Origin: Plasmodium relictum
Taxonomy: Eukaryota; Apicomplexa; Aconoidasida; Haemosporida; Plasmodiidae
Assembly (NCBI RefSeq): GCF_900005765.1
Contig: NC_041680.1
Coordinates: forward strand, 62,001 to 126,000
DNA: 64,000 bases
Direction: 5' to 3'
Numbering within the stretch: the stretch's first letter is position 1; every line of letters starts with the position of its first letter. The notes beneath the pieces were generated by a model, which saw nothing but the letters and a program-made list of their open reading frames with translations, was not told the origin of the DNA and ran no database searches. Positions 1 through 13,025 of the stretch are shown here, piece after piece. The translations under genes and the position numbers were made by a program.

Positions 1-428
1 TTAGTTTAAAATAAAAGATAATAAATATATAAAATGATTAATATTTTAATTGATATATTTTTTATTAATATATTAAAAGTATTAATATTCTAATGAGTTT
101 CTTATAATGGTAATTCTCTTTATAATGACAAAATTATTCAAAAAAATTGTCTTCATTTTTTTTTGAGAAAACAAATATATTTATAAAAAATATGTAATTT
201 TAAAAAAAGAAGAAAAAAATTCGTTGATATGTTCATATAACAATTAAAAATCAGTATTCTAAAACTTTATAAGAAGAAAACACAAAAAAAGAAAAAAAAA
301 ATTAAAATAAAAAACATAAGAGAAACATATATATATATATATGTTCTAATTATAAATAAAATTTAAAAATAAAAAACATCCTAAACAAAAAATAATTAAT
401 AATAAGTTGGAAGTGATAATATTAATAA
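1..428. other. AT-rich 3' flank of the first gene
   Basis: This edge stretch lies just beyond the stop codon of the minus-strand gene that ends at 429. It holds poly-A/poly-T runs and a short AT repeat near 330. I see no reading frame, RNA gene or clear signal in it. Confidence 0.6.
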
Positions 429-2804
429 TTAAAAATCTTTTTTTTTTTTTTTAAATTTATCGCATAGGTAACATAATTGTGAGCATGAAAAGTGATGGTT
501 GTGTTCACATTTATTAATATAAATAATATCATTGGATAAATAAAAATTTTCATTGTTTTTCTGCTCCTTTATTGGATCATTAATATTTGTATTTAAATGA
601 GTATTAAAATAATGCTTATGCTTCATATCAAAATTTATTACCATTCCTTTTTTCTTTTCATGTGTATAATTTTTAATTTGTTGTCTTATTTTATTTTGAG
701 TTACTTGGCAATTATCATTAAAGAAGGTATATATATCATTCATATGTTTTAATACTTCAATTAATGGTAGTTTAATTATTTTCATCTGAAATTTTTTAAA
801 TTTAAATAATAATCTTTTACATATTTTATGAGTATGAATATAAGAATTTATATTAATTACAAACAATATAACTTGCTCAAACAAATAACTAAAAAATAAT
901 ACTTTATAATTTTCTTTCATTACCCTTTCACTTATGCTAATATAATATTTCAGGCATTCATTAATGATATTAAAAATTATATATTGATTAATCTTCTCAT
1001 CAGTCAACTTATTTTGTTTTAAAATAAATGTCAATATATATATATATAAAAAAATTAAATTGTATTCTTCTATGTTGTATATCCAATACGAATTAATTAA
1101 ATCACAATTTTTTTTTTTTTGATAATCTTCCAAGTTATTTTTAGTCATATCTCTTTCTTCAATATTATTAAAATTTAGAATTTTTTTCTTTTTTTTTTTT
1201 AAAGTTCTTATATCTTTACATTTTTCTGAATTTGTTTCATAAGAGTTTTCATCATGTATATTCTTATTAGTTTCTGCTTCATTTTTTTCGTATTTTTTTG
1301 TAGATATATTTTCCTTTTTTTCTTTTTGTTTATTTTTTTTTTTTCTACTTTTTTCATATTTATTTACAAAATAGTCATAAAAAAATTTTGCATCCTTTTT
1401 ATAATTTATTTCTTTTAATAATTCTTTCAAAAATTCTCCTTTCTTAGTCAAATATTTTGGTGTATCTTCATCTTTTTTAGAAAATAATATCTTGACTTGT
1501 TTTTTAAAAGGCATAAAGTAATAGTTGTAAATATCAATTTTTTGAGAAAAATTTATATAATATATATCATCATAATTAATATTTTTTGAAAAAGTCCATT
1601 TATTTATATTATCAAAAGCATCATAAATTTTTAAAATATTACTTTTTATTAATTTTAAACACATGTCTATTATTTTTATAAAATTACCATGCTTCTCATA
1701 AATATATAATATTACATTAACATTATTGTATTTCTCATATATATACAAATACTCTTCTGCATTTATATTTTTAACACACTTATAAACCTTTTCCTTCTTA
1801 TATCTACATAAAATATCTAAATAATTGGAAAATATTTTCTTAAATAAATATCTTTTTATCATTATTGGCAAATCTAATTTATATAATAATAAAAAATATA
1901 TCCTCTTTTCTATTTTATCTGAGAAATTACTTGTATGAATTAAACTGTTAATGAAAAATTTACAAATTTTAAGTAATTTAATACTAATATTAGTACAGTT
2001 CTTATTTTTTTCTTTCAAAGCATTTATAATTTTTAATCTATCTTCATTTCTACTAAATTCGTTATTTCTTCCTTTGTTAAAATTGCTCATATATATATAT
2101 GTAGTCTCATTTGATTTTGTTTCTTTTTCTTTTTCTTTTTCTTCTTCTTGTCTTGTTATATTTGTATTCTTGCAATCATCACTATTATTTTCATTTTTTT
2201 TGAAATAATAATTATTATCATTTTCATTATCATCTCTATAATAACCTTGTTTTTTTATATAAATCAATCTTGTTTTATGAGAAATAATATCATCATTGTC
2301 TTTATTGTACATTTCTTTTTCTTTTTCTGTAAAATTTTTTTTTTTTTTGTTTAATTTTTTTTCAAAGAACCTTTTAATTTTACTATGAAAAACAAAATAA
2401 TTATTCAAAATGTAATGAATAAATAAATCATTAAATATATTGATATGTTTCAACAAATCAGTATAAAAAAGATACCCATATACCTTTTTTTTTAAGTTTT
2501 TTTCTTTAAAATAAAAAAAAATTTTATAATAGATGTATTCATATAAATTATTTAAATTATTATTTTTATAATATTCAAGTAATATATTATAATAATGAAA
2601 ATAGTCTAATAATATACAATAAATATTTATATACTTACTATTACAACTAAAAAATAAGATATACTTTAATAATTTTTCAATCTCTTTTTTTTTTATTTTA
2701 TTTTCTTTTGTTAAGCTTTTTTTTTCACATAAAAGCAATAACTTTTTAACATATAATAATAAAATATATCTTAAATTATTTTTGCAAAAATTTATTGTAA
2801 ACAA

Positions 2805-2866
<62 letters not shown>

Positions 2867-5800
2867 CATTATCATTCTTTTCTTTTATCTTCTTATTTAG
2901 TTTTGCGTTATTTTGATTATTAAAAGAATAATCAAAAGAATATTCATTTTTTAATTTATTATTTTTAAATATACTATTATTATTTGAAATATTTTTAAAT
3001 ATATATATATCTTCTCTACTGTTTCCATCGGTGCTCATTTGCTCTTTTCTATTATTCATATGATTATCACTATTTGCTTTATCAGAATCACACTTATTTA
3101 ATATATTGTTTATATCAAAGCAGAAAACTATATTCATAATATAGTTGATTATATTATAATTAAATATATCATTGTTCCTGAAATGCAACTTAATTATTTT
3201 TTTTTTTATAAAGATATTTTTCCTTTTTAAACCAAAAATTTGAAAAAAACTTCTTATATTTCTATTGGAATTATAAGATAAAAATTGACTACGATAAGTT
3301 TTATACTTTTTAAAATAAACTTTTTTTTTCCTCCTCAAAATATTTAATTGAAAAAGAAAATTAATAAAAAATATATTCAAAGAATATTGAAAAAATATAT
3401 TATTAGAAAAAATAAAAAAAAGTATTAACATATATGTAATACTGTTTATCGTTTTGTAAATGTGTTTTCTAATAAAATATATTTGTAGTATAATCCATTT
3501 AACTAAATCAGTTATTTCTTTATTTTTAATTGTGCTAATTTTTGAATTAATAAAATTAGACACCTTTATTGAAAAAAGACTAATTTCATAAAAATGGAAA
3601 CACTGATTAATACCAAATAAAATTTCTTCATAAATATTGTCACATATGTTCTTATCTAACTTATTTTTTAAGATTTCTCTTAAATTGTTCTTATAATTTA
3701 TTAAAGCTATAATTAAATGTATATAAAATTCACAAATATTTTCAACTAATTTATTTACTATATCATAATTATTGATAAAATTATAATAAAAAAACAAATT
3801 ATTTATCAAAAAAAAAGATTCTGATAAAGATATTTGTAACAATAAAAAGATTCCATTTTTATCTAAATTAATATCTTTAAAATTAATTGTTTCAAAAAAA
3901 TCTTCTTTTTTATTATTTGTATTTCTCATTTTATTAGTTATATTTGAATTTTCCATAAATAAAATTTCATTTCCACAATGTTCATTTATCTCTTCATTTA
4001 CAATTATCTCATCATTAATTGATTTCTCTAATTCTTTTTCTAAATAACTTGTTTTCTTTTCTTTGTCATATGCATATGTTTCTACTTTTTTAAAATCATC
4101 AACATTAATCTTATTTATAATTTGATCTGAATCATTATGTAACAAAATACCTAAAAAGTTTCTATTATTTGTAGAATTTAAATATTTTTTATCATATCTA
4201 TTACACAAGTAATTAATAAATGATATAATATTTTTATTTAATGTGCAGTAATTTCCTCTTTCAAAAATAAAATAGGAATACATAAAAAAGATATTATCAT
4301 AATTAGATAAATTGTTGAAAACAAAATTCTCATATATATTTTCATAATTATCTTTTAAAATAAGTATGTTATCTCTTTTGATAGAGTACCTATTCATAGT
4401 AATTGAAAATGGGAGCTTAAATATAACACAATATATGTAATCAAAAAAAAAGTGTGTTTGATAAAAATTTTTAAATAAATATGAAGGAATATATATAGGG
4501 TAGTTTTCATTTTTTAAATTATTTGATTTACAAAAATTGAAAAAAAAAATATTTTTTTTTCTAATTATGTAAGAAGTAAAGAATTCTGATATTGTTATTT
4601 TATCTTCATTATGTTTATTGTATAAAAAGGAACATATATGTATTGGTAATAATGAAATTATATTTTCAATTTTTTTCTCTAAATCTATATATTCAAAAAT
4701 TTTACAAAACTTGTTGATTATGCATATAAAAGAATATATTTTTTTAATTTTTTTAATTCTTTTTTTTATATTTAAATATTTATAAGCAAAATACATATCG
4801 AAATTCATAAAAGATCTTTGTGTATCCTTTTGTGTAAATAATTTTTCATTTTCTATGATAATATTATTTATTTTACTAACTTCTAATGAAAATATAAATC
4901 TATTTAAATATGCTTCATTAAAAATAGTTCCTTTTTTGTTAGGATTATTTCTAACATCTTTATTATTAAATATAAAATTAGAAAAAAATAAAAACAAATC
5001 ATAATTTTTATCATCATATAAGGAGAACATTCTATAAAATCTCTTAAAGTAATCTATCAAATTATATATTAGTGTATAATGAGTAAAATATATTTTTTTA
5101 TTTATAATATAATGCTCACTTGTATAAAAATATATATTTTCTATATTATATACTTTAAATATTTTAAAAATGTATTCATATATATTTATATTAAATTTAA
5201 CACTTAATTCTAAGCCTAAACTACATAATTTTAATATTTCTTCTATACAAGTTTTGTCAACTACTTTTTCATTTATATAAAATTTTTCGGAATCTATAAC
5301 TTCTCTGATAGTTTTTTTATTTAATAAAAATGAATTTTCACTAGGTTCTTTTTCATTTGAGCATAAATGTGTAAAATTTGATGAACAGATAAATTGATCA
5401 TTTAAATTAGAAGAAAGAGGAGATTTAGTACATGATGAAGATGAATTTGATGATGATAATGATGATGTTATATAAGAATATGTTGATGCCGATCCTGATG
5501 ATGACGATGAAATAAATTTAGAAGATGAAATGTATTTTGATGAATGTTCTGATAAATTACTTGATAAATCATTAGATAAAAATGATAAGTTACTTTGATA
5601 CTTTTTTAAATTGGAACTTTTCCTAAAATATTTACTTTTATTATCGAAATCATATATAATATTTACATCATTTTCTTTATATTTGTCATAATTTTCAATT
5701 ATATCTTTTATCTTCATTTCAAAAAAAAAAAAAAAAAGTGTTTTTATTTTATTTTTTTTTTCATCTTCATTTAATGGAAAATCCATTAGAACACACATAT

Positions 5801-8679
5801 TTCCCTAAAATAAAAACAAATAAAAAATTTTAAAAAAAATTAATTTATTTTTTTTTTTATTTTTTATTTTTTACTTTTTACTTTTTTTTTTTTTTTCTTA
5901 CATTGTATATATATAGGAGTAGAATTAGAAGCAAATTGTATTTTTTATAATAAAAAAAAAGATATATTAAATATATCAATGAATTTATAACTATTATATC
6001 AATCTTATTATTATTTAAAATATAAACATAAATTAAATTTACATAAAAAAAATTAACTTCATTATTATTAATATTATTTATATTTAGTTCATTTTTATTA
6101 AACAAATAAAAAATAAAATTAGAAATTTTATCATATTTATTAATCTTGATATTTTTCGTATTTATTTTAATAGAATTATCATAAGATTCAAAATGTTTTC
6201 CACATTCTGAAATTAAATAACTATTCACATTACTTACTTTTTTTTCAAATAACAAAAATAAATGGAAATTTTTTCTTAAATACATTATTTGATATATATA
6301 TAATTTATATCTGTCATAAATAATAATAATATTATTATCACAGCTTTTCAAGTAATAAATAAAATGATTTAAGTAAATTTTTTTTTTTATTTTAACTTCG
6401 GAAATATATTCTATTATAAAAAGCTTCTGACCATAACCAACACAGAAACAACTATTTTCTAACAAACACAAAAAAGGAATATAACAGTTTTCTTCCGATA
6501 ACTCTTCTTTTAATTCATATGTAGATTCTGTTTCGAATTTAGTTGTTAATTCTTTTTCTATTTCTTCTAATAACTTGCTTCTTTTTTTTTCTTGTATTTC
6601 TTGTTGCTTATATATATTTTTTTCTTTTTCATTTTGTTCATAATCTTGAGTGTTTATTATATCTCCATTTTTATCAAATTGAATGATAAAATATATGTTA
6701 TTATTACGAAACAAGGATATCTTATTGAAATATGATACTACTAATAAATTCTTATAAAAAGAAATATTTAATATTTTAAATTTAAATTTAATATCTTTTA
6801 CTATAGTAAATACATTATTAAAAATATTATTATTGCTATTTAGGTAAATAATATTATAATCACTAAAATATATAAGTTTTTTTTCATCAGTAAATAATGA
6901 ATAGCAAATTTGATTTTCTTTCGATAAAAGATTGTTTTTTTCAATATATGAACATAAATATTTATATTGAATATTAGATCCATTAAAAAATATTTCATAT
7001 ATAAAAATAGAATAATTCGTATTTATACATAGTTTATTCAAATTATTTATATCAATGTTCTTAATATTCTTAATTTTCTCATTCTTAATAATAGCATAAG
7101 GACTTGAATAAAAATTAATATCAAATGTCATACAAGTTTCATTATAATTATTAGTTAATAATTCATCAATATAAATTCTTATTTTTTCTTCATTTATTAA
7201 GTTATTTTCATTATTTTTAAAAAATATTAGAGAATTTAGATTTAATAATTTAAAACTAAAAATTAATATTTCATCATTATTCATTTGCAAACATAAAAAG
7301 TTACTGTTAAAACAGTAATGAGAAATATCTCTAATTATACAACTTTCATTATTATTATTATTACATTTAGAATTCAAAAAAAAAATATTCTTATAATTAA
7401 AATTTTTCAAGTAAAATAAATTTTGTTTATCATAAATAAATTTATAAATATTTCTTAATTTTATACTCTTTTTTTTTCTTATGAAATATTCTATATATAA
7501 AAAATTTATATCTTTTAATAAATTTCTATTTGTAATATGCATATTTTCTCTTTCTTCACTTTTCGGTAGATTCTTTAAATTAACTAAGTCATTTTGTGAT
7601 GATTTGCTTAAATGAATTAATTCAGATTTTTGAGAGTCATATGTATCAACATAACTTTCATTTTTCAAATTTGTTATTTTTTCTGATTTCGCTTGAACTA
7701 AATTATTATTTTCTGTATTTAAACTTTGGTCTTGTTTTAATTCGTAACTACTGTTTTTTATATATTTTTCTTTCTTTATACTTTTTTTTTTTTTATATAA
7801 ATAAAGATATTTATATATAGTATTACTAATATGCATATTGAATTTAGTTAATTCATATTTATCTTTTTTGAGTATTGAATGTAGTTCATTTTCATCTAAA
7901 TTAAATATATTTGAATCTAATACATATTCTTCTTTTTTTTTTTCGTTTTCATTTTTTTTATCTTTCTCTTTTTTTTCCTTCCTTGTTATTTCGTAATTTG
8001 AAAACAAAATTTTAACTTCCTCTTTTTCGTTATTGTTCTTATTTTCATATACTTCTTTGATGATCCATTCATCTTCATTGACATTTCCTAAATTTAGAAT
8101 TTCATCAACTTTTTTATAAAATAAGTTTTTTTCATTTTCATTTAAATCTTTATGTATATAATTTTTGATATGATCATCAGTTATTAAACTATTGCTTTTA
8201 TCAGTATTTTTTTTATTTTCTTCATTAACTTCATTATTTCTATCATTTAATAAAATTAAATCTCCTTTTTTTTCATCTATAAAATTATCATTATTTCGTA
8301 TTTCATAATCACCATTTTTCTGCATATTAAAATTCTGTCTAAAATTTTCAAAATTATTTAATAATTTTTCATCATTTGTTTTTGATTCATTTAAAATAGT
8401 AATTTTTTGTTGGTATTTTTTATTTGAAAAGTTATCATTATTAATAAAAACGAGATTTTTAATTTTTTTTGTATCTTCTTCTTTATTTATAATTGTATTT
8501 TCATTATAAGAACTTTTTTCAGATTTGCAAAACAGCTTTTTGTTTTTTGATATGTTAACTATTTTATTGTTTTTAATTATTGTTTCTTTGCTTTCCCTAA
8601 TATGCTCACTTATAATATGTTTGTTATTAAAAGTATCAAAAGCATAACTTTCATTTAATTTCTCATTTTCCTTTTCCAT
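429..8679 (-). CDS. Large beta-propeller/alpha-solenoid protein, candidate HOPS/CORVET-type vesicle tether
   Basis: Two exons, 8679..5902 and 5804..429, join in phase 0 across an AT-rich intron of 98 bases (donor GTAAGA, acceptor TTTTAG) and give about 2717 residues. Without the splice the region looks like two genes, but the upstream frame runs into poly-Lys exactly at the donor. Residues about 1-350 are charged and disordered. Residues about 400-900 show repeated short beta-strand blocks like a WD-type propeller, for example NLLVVSYFNKISLF and LFIIEYISEVKI. Most of the rest is helical, with an Asn run of about 20 and a Lys-rich segment. The last 20 residues hold a Cys/His cluster (CEHNHHFSC...CYLC) that may bind zinc. 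Propeller, helical solenoid and C-terminal zinc site is the Vps8/Vps41/Vps18 architecture used in endosome and vacuole tethering. That assignment is inference from layout only. The gene itself is secure, the function is not. Confidence 0.72.
2805..2866. repeat. (ATT)n trinucleotide repeat encoding poly-Asn
   Basis: About 20 perfect ATT units (AAT on the coding strand) inside exon 2 of the large minus-strand gene, followed by mixed ATC/ATT units. It encodes an Asn run of the kind common in Plasmodium and is probably length-variable. Confidence 0.9.
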
Positions 8680-8797
8680 TTTTTTTTTTTTTTTTTTTAT
8701 AGTTTTTTTACTTTTGTTATTTTCTTCTTTTTTTTAACTTTATTAAATTATTGTAAATATAGTTCTTACTCTTTTTAGTAGTCATCTTATAAAAAAA

Positions 8798-8801
<4 letters not shown>

Positions 8802-8837
<36 letters not shown>
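8802..8837. repeat. (AT)n microsatellite
   Basis: Eighteen AT units about 120 bases upstream of the start codon of the large minus-strand gene. Confidence 0.9.
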
Positions 8838-8840
<3 letters not shown>

Positions 8841-9067
8841 TATAATTATAATTTTTCATTAATAACTAGAGACAATATATTTTGAAATCATTCAATTTTG
8901 TTTCTATAGAAATTCTTTTATTCTTGATTAATTCTACATCTTTAATATTTTAAAAAATAAATTTTCAGAATTATTTTATGAAGAAAAAAAATATATGAAA
9001 ATACTAAAAAAAAAGAGCATTTAAATGTGAACTTTTTATTTTATTTTATTTTGAATTTCCAGAAATA

Positions 9068-9112
9068 GCAAAGTATTTTAATTACTGTTATAGCAATTCA
9101 AAGATACTTTGC
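9068..9112. other. Stem-loop: 9-bp perfect inverted repeat
   Basis: GCAAAGTAT at 9068-9076 is matched by ATACTTTGC at 9104-9112 around a 27-base loop. GC-containing stems are rare in this background. Role unknown; it lies about 390 bases upstream of the large gene's start codon. Confidence 0.5.
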
Positions 9113-10336
9113 ATTTTTCCTTTTTTTCATTTATTTATTTTATTTTATTTTTTATTTTTTTGAATATATTTCATTTTCTTTTTAATATGTAAAATCAAGG
9201 AATGCAATGAAAAAAAAAAAAAAAATTTGAATCTTCCTTTATAAAAAATATATTTTTTTTTTTATTATTTATTTTGTATAATTTTTTCTTTTATCCTCTT
9301 TCCTTCTTTTTTTTTTATTTTTTGAGAAAATTACTTTTAGCTTTATGTAATAACTTGAGAAAATGAAAAATAAAAATTTGATCATTTAACAACTTCATAA
9401 CTTTTAAAATTTTACTTGATTCAGTACACATTTTTTTATAACTGAGACAATAAAACTTAAATGGAAAAAAAAATAATATTTATAGTTTTAATACTTATAT
9501 ATCCGTAATATATAATAAAAAAAAAGTAATATTATTTTAAAAAAATTCTTTCAAAATTTTTTTAAAATCTTGTATTTTTCTTTTATATATTTAGGAGCAC
9601 AAATACTTTTTTTATTGTTATATTTTAAAAATAAAATAAACATTTCAATATTTTTTTTAATTATTTAATACAAAATTATATAAAGTGAAAAAAATATACA
9701 GAAAGAAAATATTTATTGGATAAAATGTATCATCTTATTCTTTAGTAAAATTTTCATAATATTTTGACGATCTATTATATATTTTTTTTTTTTAATCTTA
9801 CTATTTACAACATTTTATTTTTTCTTTTAATTGATCATTACGTATTAATTATATCATTAATATATTTTATATTATCATATTATAAATATAAGAAAATTTT
9901 ATTATTTTGTTTATTTTTAATATTACATTTTATTATATACTTTTTTAAAAATTTTATCAAATTATCAAAGGAATATTCTATTTACAATTTTTATTTAATA
10001 AATTATTTTATGTATATAAATACATATTCATTTATATGCATTAGGTATTCCTCTCTTTTGATAAAAATAAAATGTATATTACTTTTTTTTTATCATATTT
10101 TTTAAATAAGTTTAGTAGAAAATAAATTAATATTATCATATATATATAAATATATATATGTATATATTTTTGTATAAATAGAAAAAAAGAAACAAAAAAC
10201 AAATTAATTTTAGAAAATGCATTTTCATATTAGACATAGTTTTATATTTTGTAATTTTTTATTATATCTTGAATTCTTGCCATATCATTTGGAATTTTGT
10301 GTAAAATTTCCTTTTTACGTACTCTTAATATTATTC

Positions 10337-11171
10337 TTATTCTTTTTTTTTACTTGTATTACACATTTTTTTGTATAATTCTTTTTGCTTTTTATTATAA
10401 TCCATTTCCTCAATTTTCATTTTCTTCTCTAAAGTTGCCGTTTCTGAATTTTTATTATCCAATCTCATAATTAATTTTATATTTTCTCTACATTTATCAA
10501 AATCCTTCATAAAAAAAAATTTTTTTTTTTAAAATAATCACATAATTAAAATATAAATATGAAAAGAATATGTTAAATAAAAAAAAAAAAAATATAACTA
10601 AAAGATTTTATTATAAAATAAAATTTGATTATACTTGAATACATAAAAATGAATTGGCTCTTCTCAGAAATATTTTTATAAGAGTATCCTTTTTTATATA
10701 TTTATTTTCATTGGTTGCATCATCTTTTTTCTCTTCATTTATTTTATTTACTTCCTTTTCACTCTTTTCATTATTTTCATAATAATTTAATATCTCATCT
10801 AGATTCATTAAATTTTCTAAAATTATATTACATTGATTAATGCACTCAGAAAATTCCTTTTTTTTAAAATGATACAAAGATAGGTTTAATCGTAAACTTA
10901 TTTGCATATCTCTATTTTTCGTTGTTGGATATCCTAAAAAAATTATGAAAAAAAAAAAAAAAGGATAAAATAATAATAAAGAAACCTTAAATTTTTTAAA
11001 ATTATATAAAAAAAAAAAAAATACCTCTCATTGAGTATTTTATACATTCTTTTAATGCTTTTCTCCATAAGTTATTAGCATCTTCTAATTCTCCCTAAAA
11101 TTAAAAAAAAAAAAAAATTTACATCTATTTTATTTAAAACATTAATTTTATGTGTATTCAAATATATTTAA

Positions 11172-11235
<64 letters not shown>

Positions 11236-11317
11236 CTTTTTTTTCTTAAACATTTTTCCATTTTATATTTGCTTCATTCTTTAATTCTTCTGGATCTAAA
11301 TCTTCAGATAAAAACAT
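10337..11317 (-). CDS. TPR protein of the TTC9/FKBP-tail type
   Basis: Four exons: 11317..11252, 11094..11025, 10933..10635 and 10504..10337. All introns are GT-AG and all phases agree. The product has about 200 residues. It begins MFLSEDLDPEELKNEANIKW and then shows TPR signatures: NGELEDANNLWRKAL, LRLNLSLYHFKKKEFSECIN and FLRRANSFLCIQDFDKC. It finishes with a KKQKELYKKMC segment like the end of TTC9 and FKBP-type TPR co-chaperones. Such TPR domains usually bind Hsp90/Hsp70 tails or partner peptides; no peptidyl-prolyl isomerase domain is present. A charged, disordered insert lies between the second and third helix pairs. An open frame continues to 10242 in another phase just past the stop, after a run of nine A bases, so the true C-terminus may be longer. 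The (AT)30 tract 11174-11233 sits inside intron 1. Confidence 0.75.
11174..11233. repeat. (AT)30 microsatellite in an intron
   Basis: A perfect AT repeat of about 60 bases filling over a third of intron 1 of the TPR gene, close behind the donor site. Confidence 0.9.
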
Positions 11318-11635
11318 TATCAAATAAAAAATTTTTACAAAAACTAAATTTCTTTTAAATTTTTGTATAATATTAAAGAAAAACAAAAGTGATCAATTTT
11401 TAAAGTTTTTAAAATAAGAATTTTTTTAAGTATTTTTAAAAATATATAATTATATAAAAAAAAAAATTAATTAATAAAAAAATGAAATTATGTGTTGTAT
11501 TTATTTAGTTCCTTTAATAAGAATTCCTAGAAAAAAAAATATATATATATATATAAAATATATTTATTTGTTTATAAATAAATAGTAAAAAATGATATTT
11601 AAATATTTTATTAAAACAAGAAATTTTTTTTTTTT
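11318..11635. other. Short intergenic gap
   Basis: Between the TPR gene start and the ITPase stop. Only homopolymers and a short AT repeat near 11540; nothing else seen. Confidence 0.6.
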
Positions 11636-12212
11636 TTATACTTTTAATTGGACAAAAGCCTTAAAACGAGGAGAAATTTCTTTCTTTTCGCAAAAAGTCA
11701 TTTCAGCAAATGTTTTTTTATAATCATTGGGTTCGAAAATATTATCCCTTAGAAAAAAAAAAAAAGAGATATACATTTATATAATTATAAAATAATAAAA
11801 ATGTATATATATATAAATTTTTTTTTTTTTATTAGATGATAATCAAATCAAATTCCCAACCAGCTAAATTTGTCTGATCCTTTAGGTTCTACTATTTTCC
11901 CCTAAAAAAAATAAATAGAAAAATAAAGGCAAAAAAATATATAAGTAGAAAAAAATATGTAAATATAAAAAATGTATATATATATAGAGAGAGAGAGAAA
12001 AAAAAAAATAGAAGAAAAGAAAATTTAATAATATTTTTTATGATTTAGTTAAAAAATTAAACACAATTTATTTTTGAAATAATTATAAATGAATTGTATA
12101 AAAAATAGCTTTAATTTTAAATGTACATGAGTTACTCCTTTAAAAGAATGTACATTTTCTCCATCATAAAAAGAATAAACGCAAACAGCATGACATTTAT
12201 TATCCTTCAATT

Positions 12213-12279
<67 letters not shown>

Positions 12280-13025
12280 TTTAAGTATATAATTAATGTT
12301 TATCTTACACTATATTTTGAAACAATTTCATAAATTCCTTTTGATCCAATTGCCTTTTGCATCCATTTGCTAAGAAATGATAAAAAAAAATAAAAAATAA
12401 AAACGTATTTATTTACTTAATAATATATTATTATTTATTTCTTTTTTCTTGAGATATATTAATACACATATGGTCCTGGAAAAGAATTTAGACAATCAAT
12501 GTATAACCCTGTATCTTCTGTTATAACAAGTTTTTTTTTTTTTTTATCTGTTTGTATATTTTGTTCAATAAACATTTCAAAGGCATTTTTAACCTTGTGC
12601 TCATTTATTTCTATTATATCATTTGACTGAATTTCAATTACTAAATATATATATATATATATAAAAAAAAATTTAGAACTTTTTCTAATTTTTAAAATAA
12701 AAGAACAAAAATAATTAAGAAAAATAAAATATCATATAAATAAAAAAACTAAAAAGCAAAAAAAAATTTTTTGTTTTCTCGTAAAATGAAAGAGTTATTG
12801 TTTATTCTAATCAAGTTTTCCTTTTTTTTTTTTTCTTCTTAAGTATTTAGTTTTAAAATTATTATATTTAGAAAAAAAATAAAAATAGAAATAAAAATAA
12901 ACTATAAAAATAATTCATAATTACTAACAGTCAAAATCTATATATCCAACTTTTAATTCATTATTTAACATTTTTTCAAACTCTATTTTTTTATTCTTAT
13001 TTCCTGTAACTAGATATAAATCCAT
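11636..13025 (-). CDS. ITPA: Inosine triphosphate pyrophosphatase (ITPase/HAM1 family)
   Basis: Six exons: 13025..12929, 12640..12466, 12369..12309, 12204..12127, 11901..11861 and 11747..11636. Together they encode 187 residues, close to the 194 of human ITPA. The enzyme hydrolyses ITP, dITP and XTP to the monophosphate and pyrophosphate, keeping deaminated purines out of RNA and DNA. Family motifs appear in order: the N-terminal [11 protein letters not shown] substrate loop, [10 protein letters not shown], the catalytic [10 protein letters not shown] segment, FPGPYVKWM, a GKIVEPKG turn, FSWDNIFEP and TFAEM, then the conserved SPR-F-A stretch (ISPRFKAF). Every exon join rebuilds one of these motifs, which supports the splice sites. 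Donors GTTAGT and GTTGGG and the AAG acceptors are on the weak side. Intron 3 holds an (AT)n tract. No ATG choice problem: the start directly precedes the VTGN strand. Confidence 0.92.
12216..12277. repeat. (AT)31 microsatellite in an intron
   Basis: A perfect AT repeat making up most of ITPase intron 3, ending about a dozen bases before the AAG acceptor. Confidence 0.9.

Larger units (their letters stand above)
8680..10241. other. Intergenic region with a hairpin and an AT microsatellite
   Basis: This is the 5' flank of the large minus-strand gene and the 3' flank of the TPR gene. It holds an (AT)n tract at 8802-8837 and a 9-bp inverted repeat at 9068-9112. A 113-codon plus-strand frame at 9764-10105 is almost all Phe, Ile, Leu and Tyr and is rejected as AT noise. 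Confidence 0.55.

Noticed and set aside
8680-8790. Possible extra 5' exon of the large propeller-solenoid gene (ATG near 8784)
   Set aside because: The short frame has a GTAAGA but no acceptor with a proper AG joins it to the ATG at 8679 in phase; the long frame's own Met is simpler.
9764-10105. 113-codon plus-strand frame between genes
   Set aside because: Almost only Phe, Ile, Leu, Tyr and Lys, no splice support, and it fits AT-rich chance. No motif or constrained segment.
10321-10365. A ~35-base mini-intron in the TPR gene to reach the downstream frame
   Set aside because: Too short for this genome, and the possible acceptors do not give the right phase; a homopolymer length difference explains it better.
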